A stretch of DNA of 64,000 nucleotides from Planctomycetota bacterium (lineage in GTDB: Bacteria > Planctomycetota > J058 > J103), in assembly GCA_026004615.1 (NCBI GenBank), contig BPJM01000008.1, positions 122,048 to 186,047 of the forward strand. Direction: 5' to 3'. A program made the position numbers and the translations under genes. A model generated the notes under the pieces. That model was not told where the DNA came from. It searched no databases and saw only the letters and a program-made list of their open reading frames with translations. This document shows positions 36,678 to 46,202 of this stretch, piece after piece. Every line of letters starts with the position of its first letter. Position 1 is the first letter of the stretch.

Positions 36678-37691
36678 ATGTCCATCCAGGTGAAACTCGC
36701 CGGTCTGATCGCCGCGGCGCTGCTCGCCGGAGCGCCCTTCGCAAGCGCGCAACAGAATCCGGAGGGTGGAAAGGAGGCCCACCGATCCCGGCTGTTCGAG
36801 CGGCTCGACGCCGATGGCGACGGCCGCCTGACGGAGCAGGAGTACAAGGGCCCCAGGCGGCTGTTCCAGCGGCTGGACAGAAACGGCGACGGGGCCATCA
36901 CGCCCGAGGAGACGCCCGGCCACCGGCTGCGCCAACGGCTGCGCGAGCGCTGCGCGGAGCGGTTCCGGCGCCTGGATGCCGACGGCGACGGGGCGCTGAG
37001 CCGCGCCGAGTGGAAGGGCCCTGCGGAGCTGTTCGAGCGGCTGGATGCCGACGGTGACGGCCGGCTCGTGCCGGAAGAACTGCGCGCGGCCGGGGCGCGC
37101 CTGCGCGAGCGCCTGCGCGAGCGGCTGCGCGACCGGCGGGCCGAGCGGTTCCGGCGGCTCGACCGCAACGGCGACGGCGCCCTCGACCGCACCGAGTGGA
37201 AGGGCCCGGCGCGGCTGTTCGACCGCCTGGACAGGGACGGCGACGGGCGGCTGGTGCCGGAGGAGCTGCGCCGCCCGCGCCGCGGCGCGCACGGCGCGAA
37301 CGCGGCCGCGGCCAGCAACCCCGTCGGCGAGGAGCCGAGGACGGCGGCATCTCGCTCTACTAAGCCGGGCACGCCGTGCATGCTCGTGCCGCACCACACC
37401 ACGCGGACGCGGCTCGTTTCGCTCCGGGATGCCAGGGGGACGGGTACGTGCGCAGGCGTGGCCGCCCCGCCCGCGGTCCCCGCGCGAGCCGGCGGGCGGG
37501 GGGCGGAGCTCGCCCGCGGTCCGCCGCCGCGTGTCCCGGCACGGGGGGCCGCACCAGCCACGCCGGTGCTTCACCAGCCCGCGACGCCGCACTCGCGCAG
37601 GAACTCCTCAGGCTTGCGGATCCGAATCCCGAGGCATTGCTCTATCGCTCCCGCGCAGGCGAGCACCCCTCTGTCCCCGGTGATCACGTAG
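36678..37691 (+). CDS. Exported EF-hand (calmodulin-like) calcium-binding protein
   Basis: A signal peptide (cleaved after ASAQ) is followed by six EF-hand loops of the DxDGDG type: DADGDGRLTEQE, DRNGDGAITPEE, DADGDGALSRAE, DADGDGRLVPEE, DRNGDGALDRTE and DRDGDGRLVPEE. The two latter pairs with their linkers ('AEWKGPAELFERL' / 'TEWKGPARLFDRL') are internal duplications. The EF-hand region ends at about 37280. The open frame then runs through Pro/Arg-rich sequence to 37691, overlapping the convergent PIN gene by 121 bp, so the true end is probably earlier. A TAA at 37361 in another frame, preceded by a plausible 'EDGGISLY', may be the original stop lost by an indel. Confidence 0.8.
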   Translation: MSIQVKLAGLIAAALLAGAPFASAQQNPEGGKEAHRSRLFERLDADGDGRLTEQEYKGPRRLFQRLDRNGDGAITPEETPGHRLRQRLRERCAERFRRLDADGDGALSRAEWKGPAELFERLDADGDGRLVPEELRAAGARLRERLRERLRDRRAERFRRLDRNGDGALDRTEWKGPARLFDRLDRDGDGRLVPEELRRPRRGAHGANAAAASNPVGEEPRTAASRSTKPGTPCMLVPHHTTRTRLVSLRDARGTGTCAGVAAPPAVPARAGGRGAELARGPPPRVPARGAAPATPVLHQPATPHSRRNSSGLRIRIPRHCSIAPAQASTPLSPVIT

Positions 37692-38041
37692 CTCGCCTGA
37701 CGCGCGAGCGCCGCCCACAACAGATGGCGATCCGTCCGGTGCAATCCCGCGTGCAAGCGCACCGCTCTCCGCTTGCGCGCCCGGGCCTGCATGGCGCTTC
37801 GCCCGCACCGCAGCCGCTTGTCGCCGGGTAACCCGTCCAGGATGCGCAACAGGCGGTTCGGATCACCGCCGTCTCCCCGAACCGCCGCTGGCTACTCCGT
37901 CTCCGCTTGCGGCCACCGGTCGAAACGGCCGCAGCTTTCCACGACCAGATCGAAGAGGCGCCGGTCGGTGGTCGCCGGGTCCTGGACGCGCTGCATGGAG
38001 CTTGCGTCGAGGAGCACCGTGCTCTTCGCGGGGTTCGCCAT
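37571..38041 (-). pseudogene. PIN-domain nuclease gene interrupted by an in-frame TAG
   Basis: From the ATG at 38041, 49 codons are followed by TAG (37892-37894). The same frame then continues to TGA at 37571, giving 157 codons in all. The start contains 'STVLLDASS', a possible first acidic PIN strand. The end contains 'TDRHLLWAALA' and 'YVITGDRGVLA', the third and fourth acidic motifs of PIN ribonucleases. Both parts being in one frame argues that a single gene acquired an amber codon. TAG is a normal stop elsewhere in the window. It follows the AAA ATPase gene by 18 bp and is probably in its operon. Confidence 0.6.
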
Positions 38042-38059
38042 GGTGACGCCTCGTCGATT

Positions 38060-39412
38060 TCATTCCGTCGGGCCGGCCGCAGCGTACCAGTCGCGCCAGA
38101 GCTCGTCCTCGGCCTCTGGCCGAACGACGGCGCCCAGCCCTCCAGGCGCCGCGTCCTCGGTCAGACGCAGCCGGTTGGCCACGGCACCGCCGCTCGTCTC
38201 CCTGCGGACCTCGTAGACGGCGACGTCTGCGGCTCGCAGCGCGGATTCCGGACCGGCCATGACCCGGCGCAGCCCCATGAGGATCACCGAGCTGTGCGTG
38301 GTCAGGATCACCTGCTGTCCCTGACCGACGGCGTCGGCGAGCATCCGCACGACCTCGAGCTGGGCGTTGGGGTGCAGGCTGATCTCTGGCTCTTCCACCA
38401 GGAGCGTGCTCCCGGGGGGCGAGGCGAAGAGCAGCGTGATCACCGCAAGGATCTGCGTCGAGCCGTAACCGGCGGTCCCATGGCTCAGCTTCACCTCGAG
38501 CAGCGGGTCGTTGAAGGTAAACGTGGTTCCCACCTGCGCGCTCCAGCCGGCCCTGGCCCTGGCCATCCCGAACCGCTCCGTCCACAGGCCGATCCGCTCT
38601 TGGGCCTTGGGCTCGCCGTCGGGTCCGAACGTGTGCGCGAGCAGTTCGATCGTATGCTCCCCATGCCTGCCTGGACCGAGCCGCAGGTCCGCGTTTGCCT
38701 GCGACGTTCTGGCTACAGCCACGCCCCGCTCGGCGCAGAGAAAGCGAACCGACCGTGCGAGTCGATCCGCCATGCACCGGCCGAGCGACCGCACCATCTC
38801 CAGCCAGGGTCGGATCTTCTCCGGTCCGGCAACGAGGGTCAGTCCGTCGAACGCGCGCGCGGAGACCACACTGCTGTGCGGGGCCCGCAGCTTGGCATCC
38901 AGGCAATGGGGCAAGAGGGCGCGGTCGCGAAGCATCTTCGCGATCACGATGTCTTCGAGTGCGAACTCCTTGAACGACTCATGGCCACTGAGCGAGTACG
39001 CGAACCGGTAGCCGAGCCGATGCCGCCCCTTGGCGAACAGCCGCCGGTACGTGGGGGGATCCATTTCGTCCAGATCGAACGGCCCTGGCGAGTGATCGGC
39101 TGCCCAGAATGGCTCGGGGAGCTCCGACTCGGGCACTTCGATCTCGACGCCCAGGCTGATCGGCGTCGCCGGAACCCGCCGGTGACACGCGAGGTCCGGG
39201 GGTTGGAGAGCGACCCAGGGACCGTCGAGCCGAAGCCCCCCGGCGCCTTGTTGGGCGTGCAACTCGGTCTGCGCGATCAGGGCGAGCGCCTGCAGCAGGG
39301 TCGATTTGCCGGCGCCATTTTCGCCCACCAGGATCGTCAGGGGCTTGAGCTCGAGGTCAATCCCCTCCGGGCCGATGCATCGGAAGTTCTGCACCCGCAA
39401 TCGCGTGAACAT
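38060..39412 (-). CDS. AAA ATPase of the RecF/OLD-like (AAA_21) group
   Basis: 450 aa. The N terminus is that of SMC/RecF-like ATPases: 'LRVQNFRCIGPEGIDLELKPLTILVGENGAGKST' (Walker A, about residues 30-37). The C-terminal half has the signature-like 'LSHGTAGYGSTQ', Walker B 'STLLVEEPEISLHP' and 'VILTTHSSVIL' with the switch His. This fits stand-alone ATPases commonly paired with nucleases in phage defence or plasmid control modules. The gene 18 bp downstream encodes a PIN nuclease that is now broken, which supports a two-gene nuclease module. No defence genes are seen nearby. Confidence 0.85.
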   Translation of the reverse strand: MFTRLRVQNFRCIGPEGIDLELKPLTILVGENGAGKSTLLQALALIAQTELHAQQGAGGLRLDGPWVALQPPDLACHRRVPATPISLGVEIEVPESELPEPFWAADHSPGPFDLDEMDPPTYRRLFAKGRHRLGYRFAYSLSGHESFKEFALEDIVIAKMLRDRALLPHCLDAKLRAPHSSVVSARAFDGLTLVAGPEKIRPWLEMVRSLGRCMADRLARSVRFLCAERGVAVARTSQANADLRLGPGRHGEHTIELLAHTFGPDGEPKAQERIGLWTERFGMARARAGWSAQVGTTFTFNDPLLEVKLSHGTAGYGSTQILAVITLLFASPPGSTLLVEEPEISLHPNAQLEVVRMLADAVGQGQQVILTTHSSVILMGLRRVMAGPESALRAADVAVYEVRRETSGGAVANRLRLTEDAAPGGLGAVVRPEAEDELWRDWYAAAGPTE

Positions 39413-39832
39413 GAGCCGTCTCGCACCCCGCCGCCTGCATGGGACCGCGGCTTCATGATACCGTACGAAGGCGCGGGGGTGGCGTACAGACCTCGCGCTG
39501 GCCCGGTAGTGGCGAGGCGTCGGGTCGGCCGCGCCAGCACCGGGCCGCGCCCGGACTACGGACAGAGATCGGCCCAGTGGGAACACGCCGCCGGGCGCGC
39601 GAAGCGCCGCGCTCGCGCCGGGCCCGCAGCGGCCGCCCTCGCCCCGCCCGGGGACGGCCGCAGCGGCCGGCTCCGGGTTCGCCTCGCCCCGGGCGCCGGC
39701 CGGCGCGGCCGGGGGACGCCGCGCGGTGCGCTTGCCCCGTTTTTTTTTCGGAAGGGCGTGCCCCGTTGTGCCGCGCGGCCGGGCAGCGGGCCGCGGCCGC
39801 GCGCAGCGCCGGCCAGCCCACAGGCGGCGTGC
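39413..39832. other. Intergenic region left of the metal island
   Basis: 420 bp with no supported gene. It contains a run of eight T at about 39743-39750 but no preceding stable hairpin in the right position, so I do not call a terminator. The base composition is very GC-rich with many short palindromes. Confidence 0.35.
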
Positions 39833-40102
39833 TCAGCCGCAGCAGGCCCCGAGCCCGGCCGCGCGCAGCACCTCCAGGTCCGGGCCGGCGCCGCGGCAGC
39901 ACGCCGCCAGCTCGCCGTCGATCGCCACCGCCGGCAGCGAGCGCACCCCGAGCCGTTGCGCCCGCGCGGCGACCTCGGGCTTGTGCATGTCCCGCACCAC
40001 CACCTCGCAACCAGCCCCCGCCGCCTGCCGGATCCGCTCCGCCATCTCGGTGCAGACCGGACAGCCGGCGCTGAAGACCTCGATGCTCCGCCGCTCTCCC
40101 AT
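39833..40102 (-). CDS. Small thioredoxin/glutaredoxin-like CxxC protein, merR operon
   Basis: 89 aa, cytoplasmic. A redoxin-type first strand 'IEVFSAGCPVCTEMAERI' carries Cys14 and Cys17. 'GVRSLPAVAIDGELA' supplies the cis-Pro loop (Pro after Leu), and the C terminus ends in ACCG with two more Cys, plus a Cys pair at 'LAACCRG'. The start overlaps the merR stop (GTGATG arrangement), so it is translated with the regulator. It may deliver or reduce metal-thiol complexes inside the cell; small CxxC redoxins of this type occur beside mercury and arsenic genes. Confidence 0.8.
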   Translation of the reverse strand: MGERRSIEVFSAGCPVCTEMAERIRQAAGAGCEVVVRDMHKPEVAARAQRLGVRSLPAVAIDGELAACCRGAGPDLEVLRAAGLGACCG

Positions 40103-40614
40103 CACGGTTCCTCCTCGTCAGGGTTGTCGTGCTTGACTCGTGCATCACCGCGCGCGGCGGCCCGGCACGCGCAGCCGGCCTGCGCTTGGCCCTGCGCACC
40201 GGCCGGCGGCACCGCGCCCTGCTCGATGGCCGCCAGGATCGGGCAGTCGCTGGCCGGCCGCGCCTCCTCGCAGGCACGCAGCAGCCGCTCGAGCGCGCGC
40301 CGCCTGGCCTCGAGCGCCTGCACCCGGCGCTCGATCTCGACGAGCCGGCTGCGCGCGCGCCGCTTGACCTCGGCGCAGCGCGCGCTCTCGCTCAGCCGCA
40401 GGCGCAACAGCTCGCGCACCTCCGCGAGCGTGAAGCCGAGCTGCTGCGCCGCCTTGATGAAGCGCAGCCGCCGCAGCTCCGGCTCGCCGTACAGCCGGTG
40501 GCCACCCGTGCTGCGACGCGGGCGCGGCAACAGCCCCCGCCGCTCGTAGTAGCGCACCGTCTCGGCATGCACCCCGGCACGCCGCGCCAGCTCTCCCCGC
40601 CGCCAGTCGTCCAT
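40102..40614 (-). CDS. merR: MerR-family metal-responsive activator, Hg(II)/Pb(II)-type cysteines
   Basis: 170 aa. A winged helix-turn-helix occupies residues 1-75 (ELARRAGVHAETVRYYERRGLL ... STGGHRLY), followed by the long dimerisation helix. Three cysteines, Cys80, Cys115 and Cys124, are spaced 35 and 9 apart, exactly as Cys82/117/126 in Hg(II)-sensing MerR of Tn501; lead sensors share a similar layout. The start has a perfect AGGAGGT. An operator-promoter with a 20-bp spacer lies just upstream (see 40638-40669), suggesting autoregulation, and the same palindrome is found before the barrel/HMA operon at 43.6 kb. Confidence 0.88.
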   Translation of the reverse strand: MDDWRRGELARRAGVHAETVRYYERRGLLPRPRRSTGGHRLYGEPELRRLRFIKAAQQLGFTLAEVRELLRLRLSESARCAEVKRRARSRLVEIERRVQALEARRRALERLLRACEEARPASDCPILAAIEQGAVPPAGAQGQAQAGCACRAAARGDARVKHDNPDEEEP

Positions 40615-40637
40615 CGCCACCTCCTGCGCTGGCCACC

Positions 40638-40669
40638 AGTCTACCCCTGGAGGCGGCTCCAGGATGCAA
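40638..40669 (-). promoter_or_regulatory. MerR-type operator-promoter of merR
   Basis: On the minus strand a -35 TTGCAT (40669-40664) and a -10 TAGACT (40643-40638) are separated by 20 bp. The spacer contains the perfect inverted repeat CCTGGAG-N4-CTCCAGG (40646-40663). A long 19-20 bp spacer with a palindrome inside is the hallmark of promoters twisted open by MerR-family activators; ZntR sites look very similar. The start codon of merR is 24 bp downstream. Confidence 0.8.
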
Positions 40670-40960
40670 GGCCTACTCCGCGCTGGCCATCGCACCGCCG
40701 CCGGGTGCTCCGCCCTCCACCCGCCGGCACTCGCCGCGGGCGCCGGGCGTCCGCGCCGGCGGCGCTCCACATCCCAGGCAGGCGCCGCGCTGCCGCCACC
40801 GCTTGCCCTCGCCGTCACGGGCGGTATGCTGAGCGCGACCGGGCCCGAGGTCGTTGCTCGTGCCACAGGTCCGGGCGGCACGGTTCGGCCGGCCGCGCAC
40901 CGCGCGGCCCGCACGCCGAGCTCCGGCCGTGAGCGCACACGGGCACGGGGAGGTCGGGTC
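40670..40960. other. Region between the merR promoter and the selenoprotein redoxin gene
   Basis: About 290 bp. No second copy of the CCTGGAG palindrome is seen here, so control of the rightward gene is not evident. A GGGGAGG sequence about ten bases before the ATG at 40961 is a plausible ribosome-binding site. Confidence 0.4.
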
Positions 40961-42094
40961 ATGATCGCCGACAGAGAGCGCGACGGTTTCAGGCCGCGGT
41001 CCGCCGTGCGCCATGCGGCTGCGGTGCTCGGGGCGCTGGTGCTCCTGCCCGCGCCGGTGCACGCCCAGCAGGCGCCGGCGCCCGCGGCGAGGGGCGAGGT
41101 GCGGCCGGGCGAGCGGCTCGACCGGCTAGAGCTGCCGGCGCTCGGCGGCGGGCAACTGGTGTGGGAGCCGGCGGCCGGCACGCTGGTGCTGCCTGGACAG
41201 CCACCGCAGCAGCCGCGCGCGGTGCTGCTGCACGTCTTCCAGCCCGACTGCCCCAAGTGCCAGGAGCTGGCGCGGGCGCTGGAGCTGCTGCGCGCCGAGG
41301 AGCGGGCGGGGCTGGTCGTGTTCGGGATCGCCTACCGGGCAGACGCCGCGGCCGCCGCCGCCTTCGCGCGCGCCAGCGGAGCCCACTACCCGATCGCGCT
41401 CGGCACCGGCTCGGAGTGGGCGCGCCGCTGGAGCGGGGGCGATCCGCTGTATCTCGCCGGCCCGGACGGCGCGATCGCCTACGCCCAGGTCGGCTTCCGC
41501 CACGACGACCCGGCGCTGTGGCGCGAGGCGGTGCGCGCGGTGCTGGCGGGCCGCGCCCCGGCCCGCCGCACGGCCGAGCGCGAGCGGGTGCTGGCCGGCG
41601 ATCCGTTGCCCGAGATCGCGTTGCCAGCCCTCGAGGGGCAGGCGCTGCTGCGCCTGCGGCGCCTGCCAGACGGCACGCTCGCGCTGCTCGGCGCGGGTCC
41701 CGCTCCGCGGCGCGCCCGCGCCTCGGTCGGCTTCTTCTCCCGCTACTGAAGCTTCAGCCGCGAGGAGTTGGTCCATCTCCAGAAACTGCACGAACGGTAC
41801 GCCGAGCAGGGGCTGCTGGTCTACGCCATCGCGGTCCACCCCGACCGGGCCGAGGCGATCCGCCTGACGCGCGAGCTGGGCATCGGCTACCCGGTCCTGT
41901 GGGGCACCGGTTCCGAGCTGGTCGAGCGCTACGCCTACGGCTGACCGGCGTTCATCACCGACGCCGTGGGCGTCGTGCGCTACACCCAACGCGGCTTCGA
42001 GCCCGAGGACGCCGCGACCTACGAGCGCGCGATCCGCCGGCTGCTCGGCCTGGAGCCGGGCGGCAGCACGCCCGCTCCTGCGGGCGCGCGCTGA
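40961..42094 (+). CDS. Periplasmic two-domain redoxin selenoprotein with two predicted selenocysteines
   Basis: 377 aa if UGA at 41747-41749 and 41942-41944 are read as Sec (U263, U328); the frame then ends at TGA 42092-42094. Residues 1-35 are a signal peptide (...PVHA-QQ). Domain 1 (about 75-195) is thioredoxin-like with Cys97-Pro-Lys-Cys100. Domain 2 (about 245-365) aligns with it: 'VFQPD-CPKC' with 'FFSRY-USFS', and 'GGDPLYLAGPDG' with 'YAYGUPAFITDAVG'. The two key positions are 64 and 65 residues apart in the two domains. U263 thus replaces the nucleophilic Cys of the active site, and U328 precedes the cis-Pro next to it. The second UGA has a strong downstream hairpin. Without Sec the protein would stop before domain 2. 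A pseudogene cannot be excluded but would need two independent UGAs at exactly these sites. Confidence 0.82.
41764..41780 (+). promoter_or_regulatory. Candidate bSECIS hairpin for the first UGA of the redoxin
   Basis: GGAG and CTCC pair around the loop UUGGUCCAU, starting 15 nt after the UGA. The loop contains GGUC, as in the E. coli fdhF element. An alternative fold pairs AGUU with AACU (41766-41769 with 41784-41787) and places GG at the loop start. The stem is short, so this is a weak prediction. Confidence 0.4.
41959..41975 (+). promoter_or_regulatory. Candidate bSECIS hairpin for the second UGA of the redoxin
   Basis: CGACGCC and GGCGTCG form a perfect 7-bp stem with a GTG loop. The loop begins 22 nt after the UGA at 41942-41944 and starts with G. 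Spacing and loop fit the bacterial SECIS rule of a small G-containing apical loop about 16-37 nt behind the UGA. Confidence 0.65.
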
Positions 42095-42140
42095 GCGTGC
42101 GGCCGGCGGCACCCCCGCCCAGGACCGCCCCCGCCTCGGG

Positions 42141-42707
42141 CTAGGGCGGTGGGCCGCCGGCCGGCGCGGCGGGCGGCGCCGACCACGAGAGCACCTGCAG
42201 GGGGCGCGCGCCGGCGCCCTCGCCCGGGGGCGCCGCGGGCGCCAGGGCGCGGAGCCGGATCGGCTCTGCGCGCCCGGCCTGGTGCCGGCGCACCAGCGCG
42301 GCGAACGCCTCCGGGGCCTCGGGGTGCGCAGCCAGCGGCACCACCAGTTCGAGCCCGCTCACCGCCAGCGCGAGCCCGCGCTCGCGTTCGCGCAGGGTGC
42401 CGATGAGCTCGACCGCCGCCTGCCTGGGGCTGAATCCGCTCTCGCGCACCAGCTGGCGCACGCGCTCGAGCGTGACCCGGTTGCCAGGGGCGAGCTCGAT
42501 CCGCACCTGTCCGGTCTCCAGGTGCACCTGGACGCTGCGCACGCCTTCGAGCCGCTCGATCGCCACGCGCACGGCGTGGGCACACACGGCTCAGTCCATG
42601 CCGTAGACGGTCTGCTCGATCCGGCGGAACTCCGCCCGCGCGGTGCCGGCCACCATCACCGCCACCCATGCCGCCGCCAGCGCGCTCCTGCGACCGATCG
42701 CGCCCAT
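42141..42707 (-). CDS. Periplasmic MerP-like heavy-metal-associated (HMA) selenoprotein
   Basis: 188 aa if UGA at 42593-42591 is Sec (U39). The ATG at 42707 has AGGAAGG just upstream and starts a textbook signal peptide (MGAIGRRSALAAAWVAVMVAGTARA). The HMA domain follows: 'VYGMD-U-AVCAHAVRVAIERLEGVRSVQVHLETGQVRIEL'. The GMxCxxC metal motif therefore reads GMD-U39-AV-C42, Sec replacing the first metal-binding Cys. An 80-residue C-terminal extension is unassigned. Without readthrough the protein would be a 38-residue signal peptide; with an internal GTG start the HMA domain would lose its signal and half its metal site. It is the second gene of an operon with the outer-membrane barrel (13-bp gap) under a MerR-type promoter. 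It could bind Hg(II) or another soft metal in the periplasm. Confidence 0.85.
42563..42579 (-). promoter_or_regulatory. Candidate bSECIS hairpin of the HMA selenoprotein
   Basis: On the minus strand CCACGC and GCGTGG form a perfect 6-bp stem with the loop CGTGC. The loop starts 18 nt after the UGA at 42593-42591, close to the position of the E. coli fdhF loop, and has G as its second base. It lies inside the coding sequence, as bacterial SECIS elements must. Confidence 0.65.
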
Positions 42708-42720
42708 CGCCCTTCCTCCC

Positions 42721-43611
42721 TCAGAACCAGTAGGTCAGGTTGAGCGCGGCGCGCAGGTCATCGCGCCGCTGCGCCCCGTGCAGGTGCGCGTGGACCGGCA
42801 GGAGGACCCCGCCCCCGATGCCCCAGGCGCCATACAGGCCGAGCACACTCGGCCCGACGAACACCTGCCAGCCGCCGCTGTCACGGCGCACCCGGCCATC
42901 GATCCGGTCGACGTCGGTCCACTCCGCCACCGCCTCGACGAACAGGCGCCAGTCCGGACTCGGCGGCTCGCGGCGAAACAGCGCCGGCCGGTAGCCCAGC
43001 ACCAGGCTCAGCATCGCGACGTCACCCTCATCGTCGCCGCGGTCGCCGCTCGCATCGAAGCGGCTCTGGTACAGCCCGCCGATCCAGACATACACCGAGC
43101 GGGAGACGTAGCCGGTCGCGAGCGCGCCCAGCAGACCGGGGCCGGTGCGCACGCCCTGGCGGCGGGATTCGACCGGATACTGCACCCCCAGATAGGCGGT
43201 GCTCTCCCAGCGCGTGCCGACGGCCGGCGCCCGGCGGTGAAAGCGCCAGCCCAGCAGCAGCTCCACATCCGTGCCCGCCGGCATCATCATGAGCATGCGG
43301 GCCTGCCCCAGCCCCGCATCGCGGTACAGCGGCACCGGGAGCGACAGCGAGATCTGCACGTCCTCGGTGATCCCGTAGCTGAGCATCGGCTTGAGCATGG
43401 CTGCGTGCAGCCGCGCGTCGGCCGCGCTGCGGTACATGGCGCCGACATCGAGGCTCCAGCCCCCCTTGCCGAGCGTGGGGGTCGCCAGCCCGAAGACCGG
43501 CCCGTGCCCGCTCGCCACCGCCGGCTGCACGAGCCACAGCACGGCCGCGAGCGCGGCGCCCCAGCGCCGCGGCGCGCCGAGCCCGCCCCCCTGCCTGCCG
43601 GAGCTGCCCAC
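42721..43611 (-). CDS. Outer-membrane beta-barrel protein, metal island
   Basis: 296 aa with a signal peptide (cleaved near VASG). The mature part consists of alternating amphipathic strands such as 'GGWSLDVGAMYR', 'EDVQISLSLPVPLY', 'VELLLGWRFHRR', 'STAYLGVQYPV', 'YVWIGGLYQSRF', 'WRLFVEAVAEW', and ends in 'AALNLTYWF', a terminal aromatic strand typical of outer-membrane barrels. No named family is certain; it resembles 'transporter'-type barrels found with metal genes. It is the first gene behind the MerR-type promoter at 43.66-43.69 kb, followed 13 bp later by the HMA selenoprotein gene. Confidence 0.8.
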   Translation of the reverse strand: MGSSGRQGGGLGAPRRWGAALAAVLWLVQPAVASGHGPVFGLATPTLGKGGWSLDVGAMYRSAADARLHAAMLKPMLSYGITEDVQISLSLPVPLYRDAGLGQARMLMMMPAGTDVELLLGWRFHRRAPAVGTRWESTAYLGVQYPVESRRQGVRTGPGLLGALATGYVSRSVYVWIGGLYQSRFDASGDRGDDEGDVAMLSLVLGYRPALFRREPPSPDWRLFVEAVAEWTDVDRIDGRVRRDSGGWQVFVGPSVLGLYGAWGIGGGVLLPVHAHLHGAQRRDDLRAALNLTYWF

Positions 43612-43659
43612 CGACCCGCCTCCGCGGACGCGCCCCCGGGGGGGGCGCTGCCGGATCCC

Positions 43660-43691
43660 ATCCTGAGCCTGGAGTACGCTCCAGGTTGCAA
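43660..43691 (-). promoter_or_regulatory. MerR-type operator-promoter of the barrel/HMA selenoprotein operon
   Basis: On the minus strand a -35 TTGCAA (43691-43686) and a -10 CAGGAT (43665-43660) are separated by 20 bp containing CCTGGAG-N4-CTCCAGG (43668-43685). The 7-bp arms are identical to those before merR at 40646-40663, the 4-base centre differs, and the spacer length is the same. The start codon of the barrel gene is about 50 bp downstream. Confidence 0.78.
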
Positions 43692-43744
43692 GCCCCCTGC
43701 GGCGCGGCAGCGGAGCGCGGCCCGTCCGCCCGCGCCGGGACGCC

Positions 43745-46119
<2,375 letters not shown>

Positions 46120-46202
46120 GGGCCGAATGCGCTCCTCGACTTGGGGCCGCACGGCCTGGGCAGGCCTGGCGGAGCTGCTATCTTGAGGGAGCGGAGGACG
46201 CG

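Noticed and set aside
37892..37894. TAG in the PIN gene as pyrrolysine or suppressed amber
   Set aside because: TAG is a normal terminator elsewhere (YceI, desaturase and HMA genes) and nothing suggests recoding; simple inactivation or error is more likely.
39736..39760. Rho-independent terminator at the eight-T run
   Set aside because: The T run is on the plus strand, where no gene ends upstream, and no stable GC hairpin directly precedes it.
40961..42094. UGA codons explained as frameshift errors
   Set aside because: The frame before and after each UGA is the same and conserved sequence continues directly; no base needs to be added or removed.
40961..42707. UGA codons explained by a general change of genetic code (UGA read as an amino acid everywhere)
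   Set aside because: Many genes in the window, such as mutM and the molybdoenzyme subunits, end properly at UGA, so UGA is a normal stop here.
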